64,000 nucleotides of DNA from Serinibacter salmoneus. GTDB taxonomy: Bacteria; Actinomycetota; Actinomycetes; Actinomycetales; Beutenbergiaceae. This document shows, piece after piece, positions 52,388 through 61,120 of this stretch (the first letter of the stretch is position 1; every line of letters starts with the position of its first letter). Made by a program: the position numbers and the translations under genes. A model generated the notes under the pieces. The model was not told the origin of the DNA and did no database searches. It saw nothing but the letters and a program-made list of their open reading frames with translations. The DNA is taken from positions 372,001-436,000 of the forward strand of contig NZ_PDJD01000001.1 of the NCBI RefSeq assembly GCF_002563925.1. Direction: 5' to 3'.

Positions 52388-52843
52388 GTGGACGACTCCG
52401 AGCTCATGGCCCTGGCGCTGGAGGAGGCCCGCGCGGCCCTGAGGACGCAGGACGTCCCGGTCGGGGCCGTCGTGCTCGATGGCGCCGGCCGGGTCATCGC
52501 CACCGGCCGCAACATCAGGGAGGCCGACGGCGATCCCACCGGTCACGCCGAGATCGTCGCCATCCGCCGCGCGGCCCAGGCACTGGGCCAGTGGCGACTG
52601 GAGGGGTGCACGCTGGCCGTCACACTCGAACCGTGCACGATGTGCGCCGGGGCCATGGTGCTTGCGCGGTTGCCGGTGCTGGTGTTCGGGGCGTTCGATC
52701 CGAAGGCCGGCGCAGCAGGGTCCGTCACGGACGTCGTCCGCGATCCGAGGTTGAACCACCGCGTCCAGGTGCGGGGCGGGGTGCGTGAACAGGAGTGCGG
52801 GGACGAACTGCGCGCCTTCTTCCGGCAGCGGCGCGCCCGTTAG
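52388..52843 (+). CDS. tadA: tRNA adenosine deaminase-like cytidine/deoxycytidylate deaminase family protein
   Basis: 151 residues from GTG. Zinc motif HAEIVAIRRAA and PCTMCAGAMV; DVPVGAVVLD and GAFDPKAGAAGSV are typical of TadA, which makes inosine at the tRNA-Arg wobble position. It starts 14 bases after the glycosyltransferase stop and its 3' end overlaps crcB on the opposite strand by four bases. Confidence 0.9.
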   Translation: MDDSELMALALEEARAALRTQDVPVGAVVLDGAGRVIATGRNIREADGDPTGHAEIVAIRRAAQALGQWRLEGCTLAVTLEPCTMCAGAMVLARLPVLVFGAFDPKAGAAGSVTDVVRDPRLNHRVQVRGGVREQECGDELRAFFRQRRAR

Positions 52844-53211
52844 AGGCGCGAACCGAGCCAGACCCCGAGCGCACACGCCCCGATGGCGCCGAGCGCCACG
52901 GTCACCGCCATCGCGATCGCGTGGTCGCGTCCGATGCGGCGGTCGGCCTGCACGATGTCCAGGCTCGCCGCCGAGAACGTGGTGAACCCGCCGAGGAAAC
53001 CCGTGGCCAGGACGGTGTCGGTGCGGGGGTCGATCAGGCCCAGCGTGGTGGCGCCGGCCGCGATACCGATCGCGAACGAACCCAGCACGTTCACGACCAC
53101 CAGGGCCCAGCCCTGGCGCAGCCGCGGGGGCAGGAGCCGGCCGAGTCCGAGGTCCAGCAGGTAACGGGACATGGCGCCGATCGCCCCGGCCAGGGCTATC
53201 CAGCCGATCAC
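52840..53211 (-). CDS. crcB: Fluoride channel subunit CrcB/Fluc (second of pair)
   Basis: 123 residues, four helices, with the Fluc motifs GAIGAMSRYLL, NVLGSFAIGIAAG and GFLGGFTTFSAASLD. The ATG overlaps the stop of the other crcB (ATGA), so a heterodimeric fluoride exporter is likely, as in other Gram-positive bacteria with paired genes. Confidence 0.92.
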   Translation of the reverse strand: MIGWIALAGAIGAMSRYLLDLGLGRLLPPRLRQGWALVVVNVLGSFAIGIAAGATTLGLIDPRTDTVLATGFLGGFTTFSAASLDIVQADRRIGRDHAIAMAVTVALGAIGACALGVWLGSRL

Positions 53212-53675
53212 GAGGCCGTCCCGCGCTCCGGTCCGCCGGGCCCGGTGGAGCCGGCGCGGCGGGCGTCGCGAGCGGTCGCGAACCTGCCACCCTGCACCAG
53301 GCCGAGGGCCGCGGCCCCGACCCCGAGCAGCACGCTGGCCCCCGCGTACATGATCGCCCGTCGCCAGGAGCCCTCCGCCCCCGCGGTAACCACCTGCAGC
53401 GCGAACGCCGAGTAGGTGGTGAAGCCGCCGAGCATCCCGGTCCCGAGCAGCAGGCGAAGGTGCGCGGCGCGGCGGCCGGGACGCAGGTTCAGGTGGCCGT
53501 TGAGGAAGCCCAACAGGTAGGAGCCGACCAGGTTGATCGCCAGGGTCGGCAGGATCTGCAGGCCGCCGGCCGGCACCAGCGCGGTGATGAGGTAACGCGC
53601 GCTCGCCCCGGCGGCGCCGCCCGCGCCCACCAGGGCGAGGGCGATCAGCGGATGGGGGCGTTCGGCGACAACCAC
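53208..53675 (-). CDS. crcB: Fluoride channel subunit CrcB/Fluc (first of pair)
   Basis: 155 residues with GGAAGASARYLIT, NLVGSYLLGFLNG and GMLGGFTTYSAFALQ. A hydrophilic C-terminal extension of about 25 residues (RDARRAGSTGPGG) is absent from the partner. It is 12 bases after the sirtuin gene, so all three may share a transcript. Confidence 0.92.
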   Translation of the reverse strand: MVVAERPHPLIALALVGAGGAAGASARYLITALVPAGGLQILPTLAINLVGSYLLGFLNGHLNLRPGRRAAHLRLLLGTGMLGGFTTYSAFALQVVTAGAEGSWRRAIMYAGASVLLGVGAAALGLVQGGRFATARDARRAGSTGPGGPERGTAS

Positions 53676-53687
53676 GCCCCTAGCGTG

Positions 53688-54650
53688 TCACGCCGCCGGC
53701 GCGAGGGCGCGCTGCAGGTGGCGCAGGGCCCGGGAGGTCCCGGCGTGCAGCAGGGCGGTCGCGAACTCGTCCCCGCGGGTCACACCGCGGTTGAGGATCA
53801 CCACCGGTTTGCCGGCGCGGTGCGCCCGCTTGACCAGACGCAGGCCCGACTGCACCGCCAGGGTGGTGCCGGCCGCGATCAGGGCGCCAGCGCCGTCGAC
53901 CATCTCGTAGCTCGCCGCGACTCGCTCCTTGGGCACGTTCTCCCCGAAGTAGACGATGTGGGGCTTGAGGATGCCGCCGCAGTGCTGGCAGCCGAGCACC
54001 CGGAAGTCCGCGGTCTGCTCGATCACGGCGTCCGCATCCGGGGCCACCTCGATGTCGCCGAGCTCCTCCACGCGGGCGAGGAAGGCGGCGTTCACCTCGC
54101 GCAGACGAGCGCCCAGGTGGGCGCGGTCCTCCAGGCGGCCGCAACGCAGGCACACCACCCGCGAACCAGTGCCGTGCAGGTCGATGACGTTGCGGGAGCC
54201 GGCCCGGGTGTGCAGCTCGTCCACGTTCTGGGTGATCAGGCCGGTCACCACGCCGTCACGCTCCATATCGGCCAGGGCGCGGTGGCTCTCGTTCGGGTCC
54301 GCCGCCGTGAGGTGGTGCCACCCCACGAGATTGCGCGCCCAGTAGTGGCGCCGGAAGCCCGGATCGGCCACGAACTGCTGATAGGTCATCGGGCGGCGGG
54401 GCGCGGCGTCCGGGCCGCGGTAGTCCGGCAGCCCGGACTCGGTGGAGACCCCGGCGCCGGTGAGGACCACCACCGCGCGGCCGCGGAGCAACTCGGCGGC
54501 GGCGTCCAGGTCCGCCTCGGTGGCCTCCGGGCGCTGTGGCACGTACCCGGGGGACCAGGTGGAGTACAGCAGGCGGGGCTGCGGGGCCTGGGTCGGCTGC
54601 CGGGTCTGTGCCGTGGGTGGCTGCGTGGTGGGAGTCTGCGGTGTGGTCAT
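53688..54650 (-). CDS. NAD-dependent protein deacylase, sirtuin family
   Basis: 320 residues. After a Pro/Gln/Thr-rich N-terminal tail of about 25 residues the SIR2 core shows VVVLTGAGVSTESGLPDYRG, ITQNVDELHTRAGS, the catalytic His in VIDLHGTG and zinc Cys pairs CLRCG and CQHCG; KPHIVYFGENVP follows. Deacylates lysine side chains using NAD. The sequence looks closest to the SIRT4-like class II group. It may share a transcript with the crcB pair. Confidence 0.9.
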   Translation of the reverse strand: MTTPQTPTTQPPTAQTRQPTQAPQPRLLYSTWSPGYVPQRPEATEADLDAAAELLRGRAVVVLTGAGVSTESGLPDYRGPDAAPRRPMTYQQFVADPGFRRHYWARNLVGWHHLTAADPNESHRALADMERDGVVTGLITQNVDELHTRAGSRNVIDLHGTGSRVVCLRCGRLEDRAHLGARLREVNAAFLARVEELGDIEVAPDADAVIEQTADFRVLGCQHCGGILKPHIVYFGENVPKERVAASYEMVDGAGALIAAGTTLAVQSGLRLVKRAHRAGKPVVILNRGVTRGDEFATALLHAGTSRALRHLQRALAPAA

Positions 54651-54756
54651 GTCAGCCCGGTCAACGCTCCCGCCGCCCGCGGCATTCCAGCCCGCGCGGC
54701 GCGCGAGAGCACCGGTTTGGGGGAACCGGGCCGGGGTTGGTAGGCTCCTTCGGCCA

Positions 54757-54843
54757 GGTAGCGTGTCCGAGCGGCCTAAGGAGCACGCCTCGAAAGCGTG
54801 TGTGGGTGCAAGTCCACCGTGGGTTCAAATCCCACCGCTACCG
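54757..54843 (+). tRNA. tRNA-Ser(CGA)
   Basis: Acceptor GGTAGCG (54757-54763) pairs with CGCTACC (54836-54842), discriminator G at 54843. The anticodon loop CTCGAAA gives CGA at 54791-54793, and the long variable arm (GTGGGTGCAAGTCCACC) and GGTTCAAATCC arm confirm a type II serine tRNA. CCA is not encoded. Confidence 0.95.
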
Positions 54844-54853
54844 CGCATCGAGA

Positions 54854-54881
54854 GGGCCCCGCGACCACGGTCGCGGGGCCC
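54854..54881 (+). terminator. Terminator after tRNA-Ser
   Basis: 12-bp stem GGGCCCCGCGAC / GTCGCGGGGCCC with a CACG loop, ten bases after the tRNA. Confidence 0.8.
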
Positions 54882-54932
54882 CCTCGCATTCCCGGGCCGG
54901 CAGTCACGCCCGCGCCGCGCAGCCCGCATCGT

Positions 54933-54998
54933 GAGAGAGCCTCGTTCCTGCGAAAGAGTCGCTATTCGAGGCTCTCTCGCGGGAACGAGACTCTCTCG
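54933..54998. repeat. Three-part inverted repeat with alternative pairing
   Basis: GAGAGAGCCTCG (54933-54944) pairs perfectly with CGAGGCTCTCTC (54967-54978) and also, including TTCC, with GGGAACGAGACTCTCTC (54981-54997) with one mismatch. The last stops 15 bases before the MFS stop codon on the minus strand, so it probably ends that transcript. Confidence 0.6.
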
Positions 54999-55011
54999 TC
55001 AGGCGAGGCGG

Positions 55012-56529
55012 TCAGGCTGACTCGGTGGCGTCCTCGTGAGCCCGGTGGCGCAGCCGCCACCAGTCCGCCAGCGCCACCACGAGCGCGAGCGCCATGATCC
55101 CCGCCACCAGGCGCAGCGACATGTCGAAGGCATGCGTGTAGTCGCCGCCGGACTCCTCCAGAGAGACGAAGAACACCGCGGCGTTCGCGCTGACCCCGAT
55201 CGCGGCACCCAGGCGCTGCATGGTCTGCAGCGCACCGGCCGCGGAGCCGGCGTCGCGAGGCGGCACCTCCGCGAGCGTGAGGGTCTGGTTGGGGGAGATG
55301 ACGAACCCGTTCCCGAATCCCGCGATCACGAGCACCCCCGAGGAGACGAAGACGATCGCGGGGAAGCCCACCAGCCCGGTGAGGATGTCCAGCGCGACCA
55401 TGGCCACCACGCCGATCGCGATGCCCACCACCACCAGCGGTCGGCCGAACCGCGAGATCAGGCGGCCACCGAGGGAGGCGGAGTACGCCCCGGCGATGGA
55501 GAACGGCGTCAGCACCAGCCCAGCCTGAAGCGGCGAGAGCCCGAGGCCCTGCTGCAGGTAGAGGGTGGAGGAGAGCCAGATCCCGGTGAAGGACAGGAAG
55601 TACATCGTCGAGACGGCCGTGCCGAAGGTGAAGGACGGCAGCCGCAGCAGCGAGCCGGGGATGAGCGGTAGCCCGCCGCGTGCGGAGACCCGTCGCTCCC
55701 ACCACACCAGCACGCCGACCAGCGCGAGGCCCACCGCGATCGTCCACCACGGCACCGCCGCACCCGAACCACTGCCCGCAGCCTCACCGCCGGCCCCGTC
55801 GCTCGCGCCGCCTTCGGACGTGGAGGAGACGAACGGCCACATGATCGCCACCACCGCCAGCGCGAGCAGCACCGAACCGAGCACGTCCAGCCGCACCCGC
55901 GCACCGGTCCGTTCCCGCCGCGGCAGCAGCTTCCAGGCGAGCGGGAGCAGCACGAGCCCGATCGGCACGTTCACGAGGAACACCGCGCGCCAGCCCTCCT
56001 CGGTGCCGAACGCCGCCAACAGCAGGCCGCCGACCAGGGGGCCGGTCGCCGTCGCGATCCCGATCGTCGCCCCGAAGTAGCCGAACGCGCGGCCGCGTTC
56101 GGGCCCCCGGAAGAGGTCCTGGATGAACCCGATGACCTGGGGGTTGAGGATCCCGGCCGCGAGGCCCTGGGCAAACCGGGCGATCGCCAGCCAGTCCGCG
56201 GAGGTCACCAGACCGCACAGCGCCGAGGCCACCACGAACGAGGTGAGTCCCACGAGGAACAGGGTGCGCCGGCCGTAGACGTCGCCGAGGCGGCCCGCGG
56301 GCACCAGCGCCAGGCCGAATGCCAGGGTGTAGCCCGCGAGCACCAGTTGGAGTTGGCTCGGGGTGGCGTGCAGGGAGGTCTCGATGGAGGGAAGGGCGAC
56401 GTTGACGATCGTGACGTCGAGGAGGGTCATGAACCCGGCGCCGAGGCAGATCGCGAAGGCCTGCCAGCGGGCGGTCTGCGCGCGGTCGCTCTCGGGCGCG
56501 CCGGTACGCGGGGTGGGGGAGTCGGACAC
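55012..56529 (-). CDS. MFS drug exporter, DHA2 (EmrB/QacA) type
   Basis: 505 residues with about 14 helices. Motif A GRLGDVYGRRTLF, the motif FMTLLDVTIVNVALPSIE of helix 1 with Asp, and motif C-like GATIGIATATGPLVGG in helix 5. A Gly/Ser/Ala-rich loop separates helices 6 and 7. Proton-driven export of hydrophobic or cationic drugs is the family role. It is divergent from the methyltransferase gene, 85 bases away. Confidence 0.9.
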   Translation of the reverse strand: MSDSPTPRTGAPESDRAQTARWQAFAICLGAGFMTLLDVTIVNVALPSIETSLHATPSQLQLVLAGYTLAFGLALVPAGRLGDVYGRRTLFLVGLTSFVVASALCGLVTSADWLAIARFAQGLAAGILNPQVIGFIQDLFRGPERGRAFGYFGATIGIATATGPLVGGLLLAAFGTEEGWRAVFLVNVPIGLVLLPLAWKLLPRRERTGARVRLDVLGSVLLALAVVAIMWPFVSSTSEGGASDGAGGEAAGSGSGAAVPWWTIAVGLALVGVLVWWERRVSARGGLPLIPGSLLRLPSFTFGTAVSTMYFLSFTGIWLSSTLYLQQGLGLSPLQAGLVLTPFSIAGAYSASLGGRLISRFGRPLVVVGIAIGVVAMVALDILTGLVGFPAIVFVSSGVLVIAGFGNGFVISPNQTLTLAEVPPRDAGSAAGALQTMQRLGAAIGVSANAAVFFVSLEESGGDYTHAFDMSLRLVAGIMALALVVALADWWRLRHRAHEDATESA

Positions 56530-56614
56530 GCCTTCGTGTCTACACCACGCCCGCGGTCACCGGGGCGTTGCGGGTGAGGTTGCGCGCTAGGTTGCTGCGG
56601 TGAGGAGATACCTG

Positions 56615-57670
56615 ATGCTGCTGTCCCCTTCCAGCAATCGTGTCTACGCCGGGAACTCTCCCGCGATCACGACCGCGGAGCTCACGGTGCTCGCCGAGGC
56701 CGGGATCGGGTCGGCCCTGCGCGCGGTGGAGCCGGTCTCGGTGGCCGGCGTGCCGTACCTGCGGGTGGACCTGGAGGGCGAGGACCTCACCGCTCTGGGT
56801 CAACTCGCGGCCGGCTACGCCCTCCTGGAGGAGGTGGCGGAGAGCGGGTCGGGGACGACGGCGCCGCCCGCCTCGCCGTTGCTGCGCCCGGTTGCGCTGC
56901 CGCGCACCGAGGTGCTCAGTGACGACCTCTTGACGATCCCGAAGTACCAGGGCAAGACGAACGAGCAACTCACCCGGGTGGCCCTGAACGTCACGCTGGC
57001 CGCGACCGCCTGGGCCGGGGAGGTGGGGCGGCGTCGTTTCAGGGTGCTCGATCCCCTGGCGGGGCGCGGCACCACCCTGAGCTGGGCGCTCGCCCTGGGG
57101 CACGACGCCTACGGCGTGGAGCTGCGCCGCAAGGAGGTGGACGCCTACGCCGCATTCCTGACCACCTGGCTGCGCCGCTCCCGGCTCAAGCACACGATCG
57201 ACCGGCATCCGCTGCGTCGCCACGGCACCGTGGTGGCCCATGAGGTGGCCGCCGAGCTCAGTCCCACGCGTGAGGCGTGGAAGGCGGGAGAGCGGCAGTC
57301 CCTGCGCCTGTGGGCGGCGGACACCACGCAGAGCGCGGACCTGCTGGGTCGCACCCAGGTCGATGCCATCGTGACCGACGCGCCCTACGGCGTCGACCAT
57401 GCCGCGGGGACCAAGCCCGCCAGGGGCGCCTCGCGCCCCGTGGCTCCGGCGCAGCTCCTGGCGGCGGCAGTCCCCGCCTGGGTGCCGGCCCTGCGGCCGG
57501 GGGGAGCCCTGGGGATCGCGTGGAACACCCACACCCTGTCCCGCGAGGACCTCACCGCGATCTGCGGCGAGGTGGGGTTGGAGGTGCTCGACGACGCCGC
57601 TCACCTGGGCCTGGCGCACCACGTGGACGCGGGCATCCACCGCGACGTGCTCGTGGCGCGGCGCCCATGA
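56615..57670 (+). CDS. Class I SAM-dependent methyltransferase, TRM11/RlmL-like
   Basis: 351 residues from ATG 56615, chosen because GAGGAG (56602-56607) stands just upstream; a GTG at 56600 overlaps that site. The core has RVLDPLAGRGTTLSWAL for SAM and TDAPYGVDH at the place of the N6/N2-methyltransferase NPPY motif. A N-terminal domain of about 140 residues resembles THUMP-like regions of tRNA guanosine methyltransferases. RNA base methylation is likely, target not defined. Confidence 0.8.
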   Translation: MLLSPSSNRVYAGNSPAITTAELTVLAEAGIGSALRAVEPVSVAGVPYLRVDLEGEDLTALGQLAAGYALLEEVAESGSGTTAPPASPLLRPVALPRTEVLSDDLLTIPKYQGKTNEQLTRVALNVTLAATAWAGEVGRRRFRVLDPLAGRGTTLSWALALGHDAYGVELRRKEVDAYAAFLTTWLRRSRLKHTIDRHPLRRHGTVVAHEVAAELSPTREAWKAGERQSLRLWAADTTQSADLLGRTQVDAIVTDAPYGVDHAAGTKPARGASRPVAPAQLLAAAVPAWVPALRPGGALGIAWNTHTLSREDLTAICGEVGLEVLDDAAHLGLAHHVDAGIHRDVLVARRP

Positions 57671-57690
57671 CGAACATCTCAGGGTGATCC

Positions 57691-57716
57691 CCCGGATCGA
57701 CCCGGGTTTCTTCTCC
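57691..57716 (+). terminator. Terminator after methyltransferase gene
   Basis: CCCGG-ATCGAC-CCGGG short stem followed by TTTCTTCTCC, 20 bases after the stop; the only T-rich tail among the stems in this window. Confidence 0.6.
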
Positions 57717-57799
57717 TGACCCCGATCGCGGCGGGTGCGATGTCGGCCGGTGGGCGTAGATTGGTTTCCCGTCCAGTGATGCACCTATGAGGGGTAGAG

Positions 57800-59026
57800 A
57801 TGACGTCGCAGCCAGCACCGCTCCAGCCACCCGCCGAGAACGCGTTGACGCTCAATGCTCCGGGCCCGCTGCAGGCGGTCGCCGCCACGCAGGCGCCGGC
57901 CATGGCGCCGCGCATCGAGGCGGACCTCGTGCCCGAACTGGATGAGAAGGTCGGCGCCTATCTGGCGCAGTTGCGTGAGGCGACCACGCGCTCGCCCGAG
58001 TTCGCGGCCAAGGCCGATGACGTGCGCACGATGGGGGATGAGGAGATCCGCAATGCCGCGGCCATCTCCAATCGCCTGCTCGACGAACCGGTGAAGGAGA
58101 TCCGCCAGGGCGGGATCTCCGAGGGCTCGAGCGTGAGCAAGTCGCTGCTGGACCTGCGGCGCGTGGTGGAGGAACTCGACCCGAGCGAGAAGAGTTTCGG
58201 TCGGAAACTGCTCGGCATTCTTCCCTTCGGTGAGAAGGTCGAGGACTACTTCCGGCAGTACGAGAGCGCCCAGAAGCAGATCGACGCGATCATCCGGTCG
58301 CTGTACGCCGGTCAGGACGAACTGCGCAAGGACAATGCCGCGCTGAATCTGGAGAAGCGTCAACTCTGGGAGACGATGGCGAGGCTGAACCAGTACATCT
58401 ACGTGGCCGAACAACTGGACATCGGCATCGCGGCCACGATCGCTGAGGTCGAGGCCACCGATCCCGAGCGCGCCACCGCACTGCGTGAGGACGTGCTGTT
58501 CTACGTGCGCCAGAAGCACCAGGACCTGCTGACCCAGCTCGCCGTCTCCATCCAGGGCTACCTGGCGATGGACATCATCCTGAAGAACAACCTCGAGTTG
58601 ATCAAGGGGGTGGACCGGGCCACCACCACCACGGTCTCGGCCCTGCGGACCGCGGTGATCGTGGCGCAGGCCCTGGCCAACCAGAAACTCGTGCTCGATC
58701 AGATCACCGCGCTCAACACCACGACCTCGGGTCTGATCCAGTCGACCTCCAAGATGCTCGCGGACAACTCCGCGCAGATCCAGCAGCAGGCTGCGAGCGC
58801 CTCGGTGGGTCTGCCGGAACTGCAGAACGCATTCGAGAACATCTACTCGACCCTGGACTCCATCGCCACATTCAAGGTGCAGGCCCTGGACTCGATGGCC
58901 AAGACCATCGGGGTGCTGCAGACGGAGACCAGCAAGGCGGCGGAGTACGTGGACCGCGCGCGCCGCACCGAGAGCCCGGAGGTTCTCGAGGCGCGCAGCG
59001 GTTCGCTGAACCTGCCGCAGCGGTGA
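57800..59026 (+). CDS. TelA-family protein (toxic anion resistance)
   Basis: 408 residues, largely alpha-helical. The TelA core runs from about residue 60: KLLGILPFGEKVEDYFRQYESAQ, ALNLEKRQLWETMARLNQYIYVAEQLD, and the repeated Ala-rich helices with LQNAFENIYSTLDSIATFK. The family was linked to tellurite resistance and to peptide or lantibiotic stress, and its biochemical role is unknown. A -10 TAGATT (57757-57762) and GAGGGG precede the gene. It opens the operon leading to GlnX and GlnH. Confidence 0.9.
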   Translation: MTSQPAPLQPPAENALTLNAPGPLQAVAATQAPAMAPRIEADLVPELDEKVGAYLAQLREATTRSPEFAAKADDVRTMGDEEIRNAAAISNRLLDEPVKEIRQGGISEGSSVSKSLLDLRRVVEELDPSEKSFGRKLLGILPFGEKVEDYFRQYESAQKQIDAIIRSLYAGQDELRKDNAALNLEKRQLWETMARLNQYIYVAEQLDIGIAATIAEVEATDPERATALREDVLFYVRQKHQDLLTQLAVSIQGYLAMDIILKNNLELIKGVDRATTTTVSALRTAVIVAQALANQKLVLDQITALNTTTSGLIQSTSKMLADNSAQIQQQAASASVGLPELQNAFENIYSTLDSIATFKVQALDSMAKTIGVLQTETSKAAEYVDRARRTESPEVLEARSGSLNLPQR

Positions 59027-59033
59027 GATCGCG

Positions 59034-59636
59034 ATGGGGTGGCTGGATGACGTCCTGGGACGTCGAGGAGATCGGGACAGCGCACGCACACCGGCGCCGG
59101 GGGCACCGCGGGAGGTGCCGACCTCCGCGGAGATCCTGCAGGCCGTGGCCGCGGTGCAGGAGCGTGTGGACCGCGAGGCGCCCGGTGTCGTCTCCGCACG
59201 GGTGCAGCACATCGGGGTGACCCTGGAACACATGGCGCCGAACCTGGACCGGATGGGGACCGCCAGCCTCGAGGCGCACACCGTGGTGGCGACCGCGACG
59301 AGCTACCTGCCGGAGGCGGTGAACGCCTACCTGCGGCTGCCGCGAGGATTCGCGGACCGGCGGGCCGTCACCGACGGGAAGACCGCGTTGATGCTGTTGG
59401 TGGATCAGTTGGACCTGTTGGCCGCCACCGTCGGGAAGATCTCCGACGCCGTGGCCCGGCAGGATGCCAACGCCCTCATCGCGCACGGGATGTTCCTGGA
59501 GGAGAAGTTCGGCGGTTCCTCGTTGGCGATCGCACCGGACCTTCCCACGCCCGCCCAGGGTCAGGAGCAGGGTCACCAGGCCGGCGATACGGGCGCCACG
59601 GGGAGTGCTGACACGGCCGAAGAAGGCCGCGGGTGA
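59034..59636 (+). CDS. Hypothetical helical protein between TelA and AAA ATPase
   Basis: 200 residues; starts seven bases after the TelA stop and overlaps the AAA start (GTGA). Residues about 30-150 are predicted mostly helical and Leu/Ala-rich (SAEILQAVAAVQERVDREAP; LMLLVDQLDLLAATVGKISDAV), with Gly/Ala/Glu-rich ends. No enzyme motifs. Placement suggests a TelA partner. Confidence 0.75.
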   Translation: MGWLDDVLGRRGDRDSARTPAPGAPREVPTSAEILQAVAAVQERVDREAPGVVSARVQHIGVTLEHMAPNLDRMGTASLEAHTVVATATSYLPEAVNAYLRLPRGFADRRAVTDGKTALMLLVDQLDLLAATVGKISDAVARQDANALIAHGMFLEEKFGGSSLAIAPDLPTPAQGQEQGHQAGDTGATGSADTAEEGRG

Positions 59637-61120
59637 GCGCTGACGTGAGCGAGGGTGCCGGGGCGCTGCGGCGGGCTCTGGACCAGTACGTGGAGGTCTG
59701 CGCCGCCGCGGGAACCGACGCGTGCGCCGCGCGCACGGAAGGGCTGCGCGTGGCGGCGGCGGTGGCCGAGGCCTCGCGAGGCGCGGCGAGCGACTGGGTG
59801 GTGGCAGCAGGTGGAGACGCCACCACCACGGACTTCTTCGCCGCCGCCGCGGCCGGGCGCCGCTGGCGCACCTCGCCGACTCCGACTCTCGAGGCCCTGC
59901 GACGATCCTCCTCGCCGCACATGCCGCATGCGCTCGCGGCGCTCACGGCGTTGGCCAGCGCTGCCGCCACGCTCGGGGAACCCGGGCGCCTCTCTGCGCT
60001 GGCTGCGCAGGAGGTGCTCGTGGCCCAGCAGGCTGCGCTGGCACCAGCGCCGTGGTCAGCGCCCGCGCTCGTGCCGGAGGCGCCCCACCCGGTGGCAGGC
60101 AGCGCGCCCGTCACTGTGCCCGTCCCCGAGGCGGCCGCCGAGACGGGAGCCGAGGTGGCAGCCGACGCCGCGCCGCATGAGCAGGCTGCACCCACCTTCG
60201 AGGACCTGATGGCGCGCCTGGATGAGCTCGTGGGCCTCGATCTCGCGAAGGACCAGGTGAAGCGCCAGGTCGAACTCCTGCGGGTGGAGAAGCTGCGCAC
60301 CGAGGCGGGACTCACCACACCCACGCTCACGCGCCACCTCGTGTTCGTCGGCAACCCCGGCACGGGGAAGACCACCGTGGCGCGACTGATCGCCGGCCTG
60401 TACCGATCGCTCGGGCTGCTCTCATCCGGGCACCTCGTGGAGGTGGACCGCTCCGAACTCGTGGCGGGCTACCTCGGGCAGACCGCGACACGCACCAGCG
60501 AGGTCGTCGCCTCGGCGAGAGGTGGGGTGCTGTTCATCGACGAGGCCTACGCGCTCACCCAGGGCAGCGGCGACACCCCCGACGCGTACGGGGTCGAGGC
60601 CGTCACCACACTGGTGAAGGACATGGAGGACCTGCGCGAGGACCTCGTGGTCATCGTGGCGGGCTACCCCGAGCCGATGCGGCAGTTCCTGGCCGCGAAC
60701 CCGGGCCTGGAGTCCAGGTTCGCCACGACCATCGCCTTCGAGGACTATTCCGACTCCGAGCTGCGGGAGATCTTCGCGCTCATGGCGGCAGGCGCGGACT
60801 TCGTGCCCACACCGGCGGCGCTGCGCGCCGTGGAGGACCTGACCGCACGGCAGCCGCGGCACGCCGGCTTCGGCAACGCACGCTTCGTGCGCAACACGCT
60901 GGACGCGGCGATCGCCCGGCACGCCTGGCGGTTGCGTGAGACGCAGGCCCCCACGCTCGCCCAGTTGCAGGAGCTTCTCGCGCAGGACGTGGACCCGCAG
61001 GCGGAGCCGGAGCCGGACACAGTGCCGGACGCAGTGCGGCAGCCGGACGCAGTGCCGCAGCCGGACGCAGTGCCGCAGCCGGACGCAGTGGAGCGGGTGC
61101 CCGAGGAGCGGGGGACATGA
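59633..61120 (+). CDS. AAA+ ATPase, CbbX/CfxQ (SpoVK) type
   Basis: 495 residues from the GTG overlapping the previous stop. The N-terminal 185 residues are Ala-rich and variable. The ATPase domain has Walker A GNPGTGKTT (240-248), pore loop-like SELVAGYLGQTATRT, Walker B VLFIDEAYAL (299-308), the arginine finger in LESRF (359-363) and a C-terminal lid to about 430. The tail carries QPDAVP repeats encoded by 18-base tandem repeats near 61027-61090. CbbX-type proteins remodel or activate other proteins. The next gene overlaps (ATGA). Confidence 0.88.
   Translation: MSADVSEGAGALRRALDQYVEVCAAAGTDACAARTEGLRVAAAVAEASRGAASDWVVAAGGDATTTDFFAAAAAGRRWRTSPTPTLEALRRSSSPHMPHALAALTALASAAATLGEPGRLSALAAQEVLVAQQAALAPAPWSAPALVPEAPHPVAGSAPVTVPVPEAAAETGAEVAADAAPHEQAAPTFEDLMARLDELVGLDLAKDQVKRQVELLRVEKLRTEAGLTTPTLTRHLVFVGNPGTGKTTVARLIAGLYRSLGLLSSGHLVEVDRSELVAGYLGQTATRTSEVVASARGGVLFIDEAYALTQGSGDTPDAYGVEAVTTLVKDMEDLREDLVVIVAGYPEPMRQFLAANPGLESRFATTIAFEDYSDSELREIFALMAAGADFVPTPAALRAVEDLTARQPRHAGFGNARFVRNTLDAAIARHAWRLRETQAPTLAQLQELLAQDVDPQAEPEPDTVPDAVRQPDAVPQPDAVPQPDAVERVPEERGT
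61027..61090 (+). repeat. 18-base tandem repeat in AAA gene tail
   Basis: About three and a half copies of GGACGCAGTGCCGCAGCC encode Pro-Asp-Ala-Val-Pro-Gln repeats just before the stop codon. Confidence 0.75.
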
